Below, piece by piece: positions 25,733-34,460 of a DNA stretch of 64,000 nucleotides; within the stretch, counting starts at the first letter, position 1; each line of letters opens with the position of its first letter. The notes under the pieces are model-generated. The model made no database searches and had not been told where the DNA came from. It worked only from the letters and a program-made list of their open reading frames with translations. This DNA comes from JAJTHC01 sp044348005 (GTDB lineage: Bacteria > Cyanobacteriota > Vampirovibrionia > Vampirovibrionales > JAJTHC01). The position numbers and the translations under genes were made by a program. Where the stretch lies: positions 1-64,000 of the forward strand of contig JBIKTR010000005.1 of assembly GCA_044348005.1 (NCBI GenBank), read 5' to 3'.

Positions 25733-26303
25733 GATAAAAGATTGTTTCAAAGGAACAGCGGAAGAATGGCTACAATTAGAAGAATTACTTGAGGAAGATT
25801 CGAGCGTTTACCCCTTCAATAGTTTTGAATATCTTTTTCAACTTTGTACCTCTCAAAAGAAAATGACCTTTGAAGAATACCTAGAAATTCGTACTAGTTA
25901 TATTCAACAGAATCCGAACTTGTGGATTTTTGAGATTGCTTCCCCTACTAAGTTTGGTATCAATTTTGCCCAAACCTACATTAAGGGAATGGCTCCTTTT
26001 TTAGAAAAGCCATCTAAAAAAATAGACCCAACTTATAATAACGAGTATGATTTTTGGTATAAAGGTCTGCGTATTGAAGTAAAGGCGTCTCGTGTGGTAC
26101 ATAAAACTCTGGAAACGCCTCTTTATATCAAGGCTCTTGCCTCAAATACGCAAGAACCTTTTTTAATGAATTTTCCACAACTAAAGCCTGCTTGTTGTGA
26201 TCTCTTTATTTGGGTTGCTGTTTTTAGAGACACTATTAAAGCATGGATAATGCCATCTTCTGTTGTACAAGATCATGCTTTATATGCAAAAGGGCAACAT
26301 TGA
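25704..26303 (+). CDS. Type II restriction endonuclease, truncated by in-frame TGA
   Basis: The open part encodes 199 residues and follows the methyltransferase in an overlapping operon. A PD-(D/E)xK-like core is visible as YDFWYKGLRIEVKAS near residues 113-127. The frame ends at a TGA (26301-26303) just after YAKGQH, yet the same frame continues open for 38 more codons with GNEGQLHIKENNI, a tail typical of restriction enzymes. Changing the TGA to CGA (Arg) would restore one 238-codon gene. The nuclease is thus probably inactive or made only by read-through, leaving an orphan methylase. Confidence 0.7.
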   Translation: MMELLALKNEIKDCFKGTAEEWLQLEELLEEDSSVYPFNSFEYLFQLCTSQKKMTFEEYLEIRTSYIQQNPNLWIFEIASPTKFGINFAQTYIKGMAPFLEKPSKKIDPTYNNEYDFWYKGLRIEVKASRVVHKTLETPLYIKALASNTQEPFLMNFPQLKPACCDLFIWVAVFRDTIKAWIMPSSVVQDHALYAKGQH

Positions 26304-26420
26304 AATAATCATGGCAATGAAGGTCAATTACATATTAAGGAAAATAATATCCACTTATTTGATGCGTATCTGTGTGATGCGTCTAATATACTTGAAAAGA
26401 TAGAAAAACATCTTATCTAA
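26301..26420 (+). other. In-frame remnant of the nuclease gene beyond its stop
   Basis: After the TGA the frame reads NNHGNEGQLHIKENNIHLF and on to a TAA at 26418. The protein-like composition and fixed frame argue that it was coding until recently. Confidence 0.65.
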
Positions 26421-26480
26421 CACTTATTTAAAGCTACTATTTGATAATAAATACTCGATAACATTAAGAAAGAAATCCCC

Positions 26481-27416
26481 TTGCCCAAGTTGAACATAAA
26501 ACGCCTGCCGTCTAAAACGCAAGTCGCCTTAACCATTGCCAAAGTGGTGGAAGGGCATTTCTTTTCGCATCACATGCAAGGCGACTTACACGTAAGAGTC
26601 GAACGTGTTGAGGTGGCAATGAAATCACTCAACGCCCCTGTGCGCTTGCTTCATTTCTCTGACATCCACTTAGACTGGAACACCCAAGCGTGGCTCAAGG
26701 CGTTGTTGCCTCATATTCACCGCTTGTGCGAAGACTTTAGCATCGATGCCCTAATTTTTACGGGAGATGCCATTGCTTATGGTCAAGCGTATTTACCCGC
26801 CTTAAGCGACTGGGTGAATGCCTTGCCTGATTTGCCGTGCTATGGGGTGATGGGCAATCACGATTATTATGAAGCCAGTGGGGGCAAAGCCGTCAAAGCA
26901 GCCTTAGAAGCGGGAAGAATGAGGGTTTTGGTGAATGAGTCTTGCCAGCACGCGTTTTCAGGCGATCGGGGGAGCGTGTATTTTCATGGGGTCGACGATT
27001 TCGTCAAAGGACGCCCTGATGTAGCTTCACTGCTTCACACCGCACAAGAACATCCTACCCTAACGCATGTGTTGCTGACGCACAATCCCGCTCAAATGGC
27101 ACAGCCTTTTGCGTGGCAGGCGTTTGATGTCGCCTTGGCCGGTCACACCCATGGCGGGCAGTTTCGATGCCCCAATTGGTTTGCTCGCTTAGTCACCGAA
27201 TCACCCTATATTCGCAACTGGTACAGCCTTGGGCAAGCCCCTTCAACCCTAGAAGCCTGCCAGCTTTTCGTGCATCACGCCACGGGAACGGCCAGTATTC
27301 CTTGCCCCATTCGACTGCCCTTTATGCCCCGCCGACTGCCGATTTCGGTGCCTCGTTGGGGGTTGATGAGTGAGGTCGTGATTCAAGAACTTGTGCCAGT
27401 TGTTCCTTCGGCTTAG
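26481..27416 (+). CDS. Calcineurin-like metallophosphoesterase
   Basis: The 311-residue protein has the metal-binding motifs of the family in order: HFSDIHLDWN near residue 54, FTGDAIAYG near 93, GVMGNHDYYEA near 122, THNPAQM, and AGHTHGGQF near 223. It resembles the YkuE/YaeI group that acts on phosphodiesters at the membrane. The N-terminus lacks a convincing membrane helix. The annotated start is a TTG and the true start is uncertain. The gene returns to backbone composition after the restriction locus and overlaps the pilO-like gene convergently by 4 nt. Confidence 0.82.
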   Translation: MPKLNIKRLPSKTQVALTIAKVVEGHFFSHHMQGDLHVRVERVEVAMKSLNAPVRLLHFSDIHLDWNTQAWLKALLPHIHRLCEDFSIDALIFTGDAIAYGQAYLPALSDWVNALPDLPCYGVMGNHDYYEASGGKAVKAALEAGRMRVLVNESCQHAFSGDRGSVYFHGVDDFVKGRPDVASLLHTAQEHPTLTHVLLTHNPAQMAQPFAWQAFDVALAGHTHGGQFRCPNWFARLVTESPYIRNWYSLGQAPSTLEACQLFVHHATGTASIPCPIRLPFMPRRLPISVPRWGLMSEVVIQELVPVVPSA

Positions 27417-28222
27417 GTGGCACTTTCTTTGCTCGCGTCAGCACTGGTTTCTTCCGCTTCTGTTTGTGCTTTAAGTTCTTCAACAGCTTGATCAAAGCTC
27501 TGTTCATTCGGTTCCATGAGGTAAAACTTCAAGCGAGTCACCAACAACAACGGACGGTTCAAATGACGAGCAGGATCCGACTTCTTGCCAGAATCTTGAC
27601 TCGAAAAATTCGTCATCAAACGTTCGCCTAGGCCTTCATAACTGAGGTACATGCTTTCCACCTGTACCAATTCCTTTTTAAAGGTGGCTAACGTTTCCAT
27701 GAACCGTTTTATTTCGGCGAAGTTGCCTCGTATTTTTAGTTCCATTTTGGTGGAATACAAGGGCAAGTCCTGTTCTTTAATGGCTTGAAAGCGTTCTAAT
27801 TCTTCAGGAATTTCGCTAGACTTTTCACCGTCTTCTTTTAGTTTTTCTGCTTTTGTGGCGCTGTCTTGAAGCGCACCGCCATAGGGTTGAATGGTGATTA
27901 ATTGATTGCCTGTTTGCGTGGTTAGGGTAGAAAGCACCCGCATGAAGCCTTTCATGCGAGATTCTAAATCCTTATTTTCAAAGGTAAACGAAAGAGCTGT
28001 CTTATTTTCTTCATACTGGGTTTTGGCTTGTCCCACTTGTTGATTCAATAGCATTTGCTCGGCTTCAAGGACTTTGACTTCCCCTGTCACTTCTATAAAA
28101 GCAGAAGCACTTCTTTCTACCGCTTTAAATTGTGGTTTTAACACCAGCAAATAGCCCATGGCTAAAATACCGACTGAACACAGCAGACTTAATAAAATGG
28201 CTTCGCGTTGATTGAATTCCAT
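27413..28222 (-). CDS. PilO-like type IV pilus assembly protein
   Basis: The 269-residue protein has a short cytoplasmic start (MEFNQREAILL), one membrane helix (about residues 8-28), a coiled coil (about 30-75) and a ferredoxin-like periplasmic domain. This is the layout of PilO, which links the inner-membrane platform with PilN and PilM. The end is acidic (EELKAQTEAEETSADASKES). It lies directly downstream of a PilM/PilN-like fusion gene, which supports the call although sequence similarity in this family is always weak. Confidence 0.65.
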   Translation of the reverse strand: MEFNQREAILLSLLCSVGILAMGYLLVLKPQFKAVERSASAFIEVTGEVKVLEAEQMLLNQQVGQAKTQYEENKTALSFTFENKDLESRMKGFMRVLSTLTTQTGNQLITIQPYGGALQDSATKAEKLKEDGEKSSEIPEELERFQAIKEQDLPLYSTKMELKIRGNFAEIKRFMETLATFKKELVQVESMYLSYEGLGERLMTNFSSQDSGKKSDPARHLNRPLLLVTRLKFYLMEPNEQSFDQAVEELKAQTEAEETSADASKESAT

Positions 28223-28268
28223 GGGGAGGGGGGCATCCTTTATTCAAGGGGAAGGGGCGGAACGAGTA

Positions 28269-29948
28269 TTAAGTCGAAGGTTGAGAAGAGGGGGTAACGG
28301 TTTCTTTTTCGGGGTCTACAGAATCCGACGCTGTTTCAAGCGTCGCGGCTATGCCTTCAGCAGGCGTTGCGTCTTCTTTTTTTGTTTTGGGCGTGGGGGC
28401 GTGCGTGGTGTTGAGCAAGCCGCCTAGTTTGAAGCTATACAGCAAGGGTTTTTCAGGGCTTACTTCTTCTTCACGAATGTAATGCAACACAAAATCTCGG
28501 CCGTACTGGCGTTGTTCTAACTGATTTGTCAAGTCTAAAATATCTTCATGGCGCAGGGCTTTGCCTGTGATGGAAATATCCTTGTCATACGCCACTTCAC
28601 TAAACCATAAAGAAGAGGGGAGGTGTTGAATGTCATTTAACAAGCCGAGCAACACTTTATTCACACTTTTTGATTTACGAGCAATGGAAAGAATTTTAAG
28701 CGAAAGTTGATTGTAGCGATGGTAGTAATCGACTTGATCTTTTAAGCGGGCGATATTGGCGGTGAGTTGTATCTTATTTTGTTCAGTTTCAATTTTATTA
28801 AGTTGATTAGATTTATGAATCGTTAGAGTGGCAATCCACACAATGCCCACCAACACACAAGAACCAATCACAGAAGGTAAGACCAAAGACATTAAAAGAT
28901 TATTTTTAAAATCCATATCTTGTAAGGAAGACGCACTAAGGCTTCCAAATGTGCCTAAAGAAAAAGCAGACTTGTTCTTGTTATAGGGGGAACGTTTGTC
29001 TAAAAAATTAAGGCTATAAGGTCGAGGTTCAGGTTCGAAAAAACAACCCCCTACCGTTACAATGCCAATATCCGCTCGATCTACTTGAAATGAAGCAGGG
29101 ACTTCAAAGCTTCTAAAATTTACGCCAATGGCGTGTTGTAAATGTTGCAATAACACATAGTTTAAACGATGCGTAAACCAAAACAACGGTTCAAAGGGTT
29201 TGTTGGCCGCCACTGTTCGGTGAAGTTCATTTACCAAATCTTCTAAAATCACGGGGTTTTCATTGGCATTAGAAAGCACTTGGCCTGAAAGGGTAATTTC
29301 ACGAATGTCAATCAAATTAGTACCACGCCAAATTAAGAAACGCAGTCGATCAAACTCATGCATTAAGGAACCCCAGCAAAAATTCGGATCTTCGGCTTGT
29401 TCCGCAATGTTGGAAACAATGCCTGTGGCAATCATGCTACGAACCACTTGAAGGGGTTCCACTTCAATGGAAAGCAAGTGGATTTTAGCGTCAGCCGCGG
29501 CTTTTTGATACCGTAAGAAGGTGTCTTTACGAATGGCACTGTAAATCAATTTTTGGTGAGCCACATTAACGGCATCGTCTATTTCTTCAAACGCCACGAT
29601 GGCTTCGGTGTTGTCAAAGGCTCTAAAACGTTCGGATTCACTAGCCAAGTACATATAGTAATCAGCTCGTTCCATTTTAGGCAGTTCCATTAAACGCAAC
29701 AACGTACAGGGAATGCTTAAATGCACCTTGCGGGTGGGGGCGTCCAGATCCTTCATCATCACGCTCAGTAAATCGCTCAACTGGCTCACTTCAGCGATGA
29801 CATCCCCACCGGAAACCAACACCCCCATGGGCATTTTATGCACGACCGATTTAATCACGGTTTGGCGGTTATGGCAATACACCGCCCCTTCAATTTCAGT
29901 GGCGGCAATACTAATGGAAATGCTGTACTTGTCTTTTTTCTTACTCAT
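28269..29948 (-). CDS. PilM-PilN fusion-like type IV pilus protein
   Basis: From ATG 29948 (MSKKKDKYSISISI) the product has 559 residues. The first 320 or so resemble the actin-like PilM/GspL fold (for example VHLSIPCTLLRLMELPKMER and LLSIEVEPLQVVRSM). A membrane helix near 358-380 (SLVLPSVIGSCVLVGIVWIA) is followed by a coiled coil and a PilN-like domain (LSLKILSIARKSKSVNKVLLG, then SLWFSEVAYDKDISITGKA). PilM and PilN are normally separate proteins that bind each other, so a natural fusion fits. The longer frame to 30026 lacks a binding site. Confidence 0.65.
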   Translation of the reverse strand: MSKKKDKYSISISIAATEIEGAVYCHNRQTVIKSVVHKMPMGVLVSGGDVIAEVSQLSDLLSVMMKDLDAPTRKVHLSIPCTLLRLMELPKMERADYYMYLASESERFRAFDNTEAIVAFEEIDDAVNVAHQKLIYSAIRKDTFLRYQKAAADAKIHLLSIEVEPLQVVRSMIATGIVSNIAEQAEDPNFCWGSLMHEFDRLRFLIWRGTNLIDIREITLSGQVLSNANENPVILEDLVNELHRTVAANKPFEPLFWFTHRLNYVLLQHLQHAIGVNFRSFEVPASFQVDRADIGIVTVGGCFFEPEPRPYSLNFLDKRSPYNKNKSAFSLGTFGSLSASSLQDMDFKNNLLMSLVLPSVIGSCVLVGIVWIATLTIHKSNQLNKIETEQNKIQLTANIARLKDQVDYYHRYNQLSLKILSIARKSKSVNKVLLGLLNDIQHLPSSLWFSEVAYDKDISITGKALRHEDILDLTNQLEQRQYGRDFVLHYIREEEVSPEKPLLYSFKLGGLLNTTHAPTPKTKKEDATPAEGIAATLETASDSVDPEKETVTPSSQPST

Positions 29949-30027
29949 CGAACGTCCATTTTCTCGCCTTTTCGTGTATACTAAACTGGTAAAAAGCTCA
30001 CAAAAAGAGTAGAGGACGATCTTCACT

Positions 30028-30762
30028 ATGTCAAAAATGGAAGGGTTTCAAGAAAAAATGGCTTTTTTTGACACAAAAAACATCCATTGTCGGCAGGTTG
30101 AAGACAGATCCTACTTTCATTATACCAAAGCCGACTGGCGTCTATGGGCGAAGGCGTGGCGTAATTCATTCAAGAGTGGGACGTTTAAAGCCCCCACCCC
30201 CAAAAAACAGGCGGATGCTCAGATCGTGAGCCTGCTTGAAGTCTTCTTTAAAACACTTACCCAGCAATCGACTCAACTCAACATTGCCGTTTACCTGCCT
30301 ACCCAAAGCGAAGTGGATTTAAACCCCTTATTTAAGGCGTGTTTAGAACGGGGGCATCGACTTTTGGCGCCGCGTGTGGTGGGGAAGGCACAGTTGGTGT
30401 GGCACCGTGTTTCTCAGCTTCTTGAAGAAGCCCCTGAACAATATCAGCAAAACCGCTACGGCATTTGGGAACCCAAGGCGTCTTTAGCGGTTTTTGAAGA
30501 CTTGCCTGATGTAGTGCTAGTGCCTTGTTTAATGGTGGATTTTAAAGGCTTTCGCTTGGGGTATGGAGGGGGCTTTTACGATGCCCAACTTAAGCAGTGG
30601 CAAGGCGATGCCACTGCTGTAGAAAAACCCGTTCCGTTGAGTGTGGGGGTGTTGTATCAAGAAACCGTCATTCGAGCCTTGCCTGTGGACGGGTGGGATT
30701 TCCCCTTGGATGCTTACATCAGCGAAGCAGGTTTATTTCCTACTGTAGGGAAAACTCTTTAA
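30028..30762 (+). CDS. 5-formyltetrahydrofolate cyclo-ligase
   Basis: The 244-residue protein belongs to the MTHFS family, which converts 5-formyl-THF to 5,10-methenyl-THF with ATP. The C-terminal core is clear: NRYGIWEPKAS near residue 137, DVVLVPCLMVDFKGFRLGYGGGFYD near 155-179, and the Pro/Leu-rich closing region. The N-terminus (residues 1-45) is longer than usual. The last residues (TVGKTL) and the stop are encoded by a solo end of the 150-bp repeat, so the native C-terminus may have been replaced. It is divergent from the pilus genes. Confidence 0.85.
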   Translation: MSKMEGFQEKMAFFDTKNIHCRQVEDRSYFHYTKADWRLWAKAWRNSFKSGTFKAPTPKKQADAQIVSLLEVFFKTLTQQSTQLNIAVYLPTQSEVDLNPLFKACLERGHRLLAPRVVGKAQLVWHRVSQLLEEAPEQYQQNRYGIWEPKASLAVFEDLPDVVLVPCLMVDFKGFRLGYGGGFYDAQLKQWQGDATAVEKPVPLSVGVLYQETVIRALPVDGWDFPLDAYISEAGLFPTVGKTL

Positions 30763-30771
30763 AGTACTATA
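30741..30771. repeat. Solo end of the 150-bp element fused to the cyclo-ligase gene
   Basis: ACTGTAGGGAAAACTCTTT and ACTATA match the right end of the element at 11194-11224 with few differences. The TAA stop of the upstream gene lies inside it. A short (TG)n tract follows at about 30861-30875. Confidence 0.6.
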
Positions 30772-31002
30772 GAGTTTGATTCTTGGCAATTTAAGTCGCA
30801 TTTTTAAACTTTCGGCGGATTAAACATTTACATTTCAAAGAAAATACCTTACAATGTGATTGTGTGTGTGTGTGTTACTTGAAATCTATTTCAAATAATT
30901 TTTGTAAGTAGACATTCACCCAGAATTTTAAGTCCCCCGTGTTCTTAAACACAACCACTTTCTTAACCACTCCTTCCCTTTGATTCAGAAACGACCGAGT
31001 AA

Positions 31003-31497
31003 ATGATGTCCTATAATATCTCTTCACCCACGCCTAGATTCACCAGTGCCGTTTCTCCTACGACGGCTCCTGAAGCGGTGACATCGAAATCCTTGGTTAT
31101 TCCGAAGATGAATCCCCCCAACTATGGGACGACCATGCCCCCTCTGCCCAATCCCGCACTAACGGCGCCCAGTCAAGATCAACTCATCAGCTCTCGTTCT
31201 TTTTCTGACTTGGTGAAACAAGTCCAACGCATTCAAGAACAGCTTAATGTGCTTCAAGCCAATCAAAACTTAACACGTAGTCAACAATTAACGAACCCTA
31301 TTCAGTATTTAAGCCAAAACGGTTTGGGCAACATTATTTCCAACTTCTTTGGTGGGCGACGCCAAATGCAAACAGGCAAAACCCTTACGGATGCAGAACA
31401 AGATGCTCAAAAAGACACCTACTTTGAAGACATTGAAGCCCCTAAGGTGTTTAGTACCACTCGCGTTTCGCAGGTGTCTAACACATCATTACGTTAG
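31003..31497 (+). CDS. Hypothetical protein with Pro/Ser/Thr-rich N-terminus
   Basis: The 164-residue protein begins with about 60 residues rich in Pro, Ser and Thr, then has a probable coiled coil (about 65-105, FSDLVKQVQRIQEQLNVLQA) and an acidic tail. It has no signal peptide or membrane helix. The N-terminal style, with many Pro and Thr, resembles the starts of the proteins at 14745-17495 and 46072-48255, which may hint at a common export or assembly route. I recognise no family. Confidence 0.6.
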   Translation: MMSYNISSPTPRFTSAVSPTTAPEAVTSKSLVIPKMNPPNYGTTMPPLPNPALTAPSQDQLISSRSFSDLVKQVQRIQEQLNVLQANQNLTRSQQLTNPIQYLSQNGLGNIISNFFGGRRQMQTGKTLTDAEQDAQKDTYFEDIEAPKVFSTTRVSQVSNTSLR

Positions 31498-32654
31498 TCG
31501 TCTTTTAATAAATGCGCGTTGTGAATGCCTTGTTTGTGTGAAGGCGAACAGTTCAGGGCACAGTTAATGCAGGCATCTGGCACAGCGATTTTCTTGGGTG
31601 ATGCTGAAGCACGTCCTGCGAGTGTTGCATGCTGATGAATGGCTCGCGCGTATTGAAAATGGGGTGCATTCCAAAAATCGCCCTGCCATATTTTACGGTT
31701 GCCCGCTTCAAGCAATGCCCACTTAGGGCAAGGCGACGTGTTAAAGGCGGTGTCCATGGTCACCGTGGAATAGGGGGCTTCACAAAATCGATTGGCGGGA
31801 TTTCCCCTTTGTGATTCAATCAAGGTGGGTAGTTCAAAAGCAACCCGAAAATCTTCAGGTTGAAGGCGATTTAGAAAAGTAGTGGCTTCATGATCTTCTT
31901 GGTAGAGTGGCAGCGGTGTTTTGAAACTCTCAACGGAATCCGTATCAGTAATTTTCAACTGTTCTAAACAGGCATGGTTAATAAAGCGAACGCCATGAAC
32001 ACCCCATTGTTCTGCGGTTTGAAGCATAGCAGGCATCAATTTATAGTTAGATTGATTCACCTTAAAATTAACCCACACCTGAAGGGGGACTCTAAACGTG
32101 GGTTTTTGACTCCTGTCGTGTAAACGCTTCGTTAAGAAACGATATAACGCCTGTTGATACTGTAAAAAAAGCGAGGGAACTTTACCTGTAAGTAAGTTGA
32201 ACTGCGTCGGGTGATGACTTTCCATTAAAACTGTAAGGCGCGTGATGGGCGAATCTAAAAGAGCTTGACTATGTGTAGCAAGCGTAGAAGGCGCTAGTTC
32301 TACATGACATTCAACCCCATAAGTTTCATGGAGTACGCTTAATAAGTGAGAAAAGTTGTTAAGAACGATAAAAGGATTACCATGCCCGACAAAGCTAATT
32401 TTATTAAGCTTTGGAAGTTGAAGCATTAAATGATGAATGGTATCTTCATCCCAACGATTCGCGGAAAACGAATCTTCCAAACACACGATTAATTCTTTTG
32501 GTTCGCTATGGCGAACGATCCCACTGCTTTCATCCAAACGGGTCATTACTTTATCCAGCATTCCCGTCAACCAGGCCTTCGATTTTTCACTAGGGGGTTG
32601 GGTGGGTGGGGGCGTCTTTTCAACGAGTCTTCGGGTTTGTGGAATGTCAAGCAT
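31494..32654 (-). CDS. Radical-SAM/SPASM-like protein lacking the CxxxCxxC motif
   Basis: The 386-residue protein has the general run of a radical SAM TIM-barrel enzyme. It has a strand and loop like GHGNPFIVLNNFSHLL where GGEP is usual near residue 92. A SPASM-type C-terminus follows, with FCEAPYSTVTMDT near 290, SPCPKWALLEAGN, IWQGDFWNAPHF, and DACINCALNC near 365. The N-terminal CxxxCxxC that binds the catalytic 4Fe-4S cluster is missing; the matching region ELIVCLEDSFSANRW has a single Cys. It is probably a non-catalytic relative that retains the auxiliary cluster site. A distant unrelated fold cannot be excluded. Confidence 0.6.
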   Translation of the reverse strand: MLDIPQTRRLVEKTPPPTQPPSEKSKAWLTGMLDKVMTRLDESSGIVRHSEPKELIVCLEDSFSANRWDEDTIHHLMLQLPKLNKISFVGHGNPFIVLNNFSHLLSVLHETYGVECHVELAPSTLATHSQALLDSPITRLTVLMESHHPTQFNLLTGKVPSLFLQYQQALYRFLTKRLHDRSQKPTFRVPLQVWVNFKVNQSNYKLMPAMLQTAEQWGVHGVRFINHACLEQLKITDTDSVESFKTPLPLYQEDHEATTFLNRLQPEDFRVAFELPTLIESQRGNPANRFCEAPYSTVTMDTAFNTSPCPKWALLEAGNRKIWQGDFWNAPHFQYARAIHQHATLAGRASASPKKIAVPDACINCALNCSPSHKQGIHNAHLLKDD

Positions 32655-32824
32655 CTAAGGGAACCTTTAATATTATTAAGTATTATTTTAAAGGCCACGC
32701 TTAAAAACGACTAGGGCTTTGGCCTTGAACCCCTTCACATGGAGGAGCCTTTTTAACACACCCAGTGTTCTTACCGAAGGATTTAAAGCAATCACACGAA
32801 TGACCACACAAAGGATGAAGATCC

Positions 32825-33670
32825 ATGATAATGCTCCCGACTCCTTCTTGGGAAACAACCAAAGTACTTATAGGACGCAGTTGTACTGTTTTTATGGGGC
32901 TTTCTTCCTTATTGATTCTTCTGTCTTTTCACCCCGATGCGGTACAAAAACAGTGGGATGCCACGATTCAAGGGAAGAGCTCCGCTTTTCAGGACGGCTC
33001 CGCTTGGGTGAATGCTTCTCAAGGTAAGGGCATGCCCCCTTTAACGGCTTCTGCTGTTGCGTCTAATTCCACTAGGCGTCTTTCATTAGAAGAAAACACA
33101 CGTCTTACTCCATATGAAGAACTGCTTCAAGGGCCTAATTGGTTTGAAGAATTGGCCACAAGTATTGGTCAGAATTTGCAGGAAACCCTTGGGGGTAAAG
33201 GTACACCTGTTCCCCTTCCAAGTATGCCGTCCTCGTCGTCTGTCGCTCAAGGAACCGCTCAAGTGGGGGTTTCTAAAACGGCAGGGCCCTTTACTTCTGT
33301 GCCGATGTCTGTCAAGCCAAAAGCCTTATTTATTCAAGTCAAAATTAACGACAAAGCCACTGGGCATTTTATTTTAGACACAGGTGCCACCTACACCACC
33401 ATTTCAAGACGCATGGCACGTCAGCTGGGCTTAGATTTAGAGCAAAGCGAAAAAATTGCGATTACCACTGCCAATGGCGAATTAGATGTTCCCAAGGTAA
33501 GGCTAAAAACTGTGGCCGTTAATGGGATTGAAGCGTCTAATGTGGAAGCCACCGTCATGGATTTTGGAGAAGGCAATAGTTTTGCGGGCTTATTGGGCTT
33601 AAGTTTTATTCAACACTTTAAGTTGACGTTGGATCCTAAAAATGGACAAATGATTTTTGAACCTATTTAG
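32825..33670 (+). CDS. Membrane-anchored retropepsin-like aspartic protease
   Basis: The 281-residue protein has a signal anchor at about residues 19-36 (TVFMGLSSLLILLSF), a Ser/Pro-rich linker, and a C-terminal clan AA domain. That domain shows the catalytic LDTGAT near residue 185 and the flap-side hydrophobic motif FAGLLGLSFIQHF near 256. Bacterial single-domain members dimerise to form the active site, outside the membrane in this topology. AAGGATGAAG precedes the ATG. The stop is followed by fragments of the 150-bp element ends. Confidence 0.8.
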   Translation: MIMLPTPSWETTKVLIGRSCTVFMGLSSLLILLSFHPDAVQKQWDATIQGKSSAFQDGSAWVNASQGKGMPPLTASAVASNSTRRLSLEENTRLTPYEELLQGPNWFEELATSIGQNLQETLGGKGTPVPLPSMPSSSSVAQGTAQVGVSKTAGPFTSVPMSVKPKALFIQVKINDKATGHFILDTGATYTTISRRMARQLGLDLEQSEKIAITTANGELDVPKVRLKTVAVNGIEASNVEATVMDFGEGNSFAGLLGLSFIQHFKLTLDPKNGQMIFEPI

Positions 33671-33674
33671 CTTC

Positions 33675-33710
33675 TCTCTTTAAAACACTATGTATCTTTC
33701 GAACACTATA
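33675..33710. repeat. Two degraded ends of the 150-bp element
   Basis: CTCTTTAAAACACTAT matches the right end of copy B and TTCGAACACTATA matches that of copy A. The two variants lie side by side without a core. Confidence 0.5.
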
Positions 33711-33868
33711 GAAGGCTCTGCAAAAGTCTATTTTGCTTTGTTCCTCCTCCCTTAGGGAGGAGGCTAGGAGGAGGGACACCAGCTCTGACGGGGCATCCCG
33801 AATCCCTCACCCCAACCCTCTCCCTAAGGGAGAGGGAGTAAAACGCCCTTTTGCAGAGCCTTCTATAG
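33706..33868. repeat. Palindromic repeat with CTCTCCCTAAGGGAGAG core
   Basis: Perfect 21-bp inverted repeats (CTATAGAAGGCTCTGC and its complement, extended by AAAAG) bound a 163-bp element. The core contains CCTCACCCCAACCCTCTCCC next to its complementary GGGAGAGGGAG. The same core motif recurs at 45874-45982 and 52384-52460, so it is a dispersed family. Confidence 0.75.
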
Positions 33869-34460
33869 AAAAAAGCAAAATAAAAGGCGTCACTGCTTGA
33901 ACAGGACGCCGCTCTCTTATGCAATGTGTTTTCAAATCGAAGATTTAACATCGTCTGAAAAACGAGGGGAAGGGAAAATTAAAAGTTAAGTCTTTAAAAA
34001 GGTCAATTTATGCATTTGATTAAAGCCGACCCTGAACATCAGTTAGTGTTTTTTAGGGGACTAGTCAATCCGTTTCGTTAGGCAGTTCTTTCACCCAACG
34101 CCGAGTCATTGTTATCGTTTCACTCAATCGATACAGGGACTCTTCGGTCATCCCCCCTTTCAAGGTCATATTTTTTACCGTGGTGGGTAAAAGGTTTTTA
34201 GATTCACTCAAACAAACACACATCAAGAAGAAAACAACACGAGTAGCCCTTAACTCACTGAAGGGTACACCGCCGTTAAAAGTCATGAAGCATTGAAGGG
34301 AAATAGCCGAAACCGATAGACATTGTGTCAACAGGTCGCGTTCAATCTCATGTATTTATATTAGCTGAAAAACCGAAACGGGAAAGCACTTTTTGCATTT
34401 TTAAGCGCACTTGTAACATATTTTTTGGAATGTAAAAATTTCAAAAGAGACTTGACAACC
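33869..34460. other. Mostly non-coding region with one doubtful small frame
   Basis: Apart from the weak minus-strand frame at 34065-34331 I see no gene, promoter of note or repeat in this stretch. Confidence 0.4.
34065..34331 (-). CDS. Doubtful small protein
   Basis: A frame of 88 residues from a TTG start ends in EESLYRLSETITMTRRWVKE. The same frame stays open a little upstream (HEIERDLL) without a good start codon or Shine-Dalgarno. The amphipathic helices could be genuine, and an older gene that has lost its start is possible. I recognise no family. Confidence 0.3.
   Translation of the reverse strand: MTQCLSVSAISLQCFMTFNGGVPFSELRATRVVFFLMCVCLSESKNLLPTTVKNMTLKGGMTEESLYRLSETITMTRRWVKELPNETD

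Noticed and set aside
30861..30875. (TG)n tract as a regulatory switch
   Set aside because: It is short and lies too far from any start codon to be tied to a gene.
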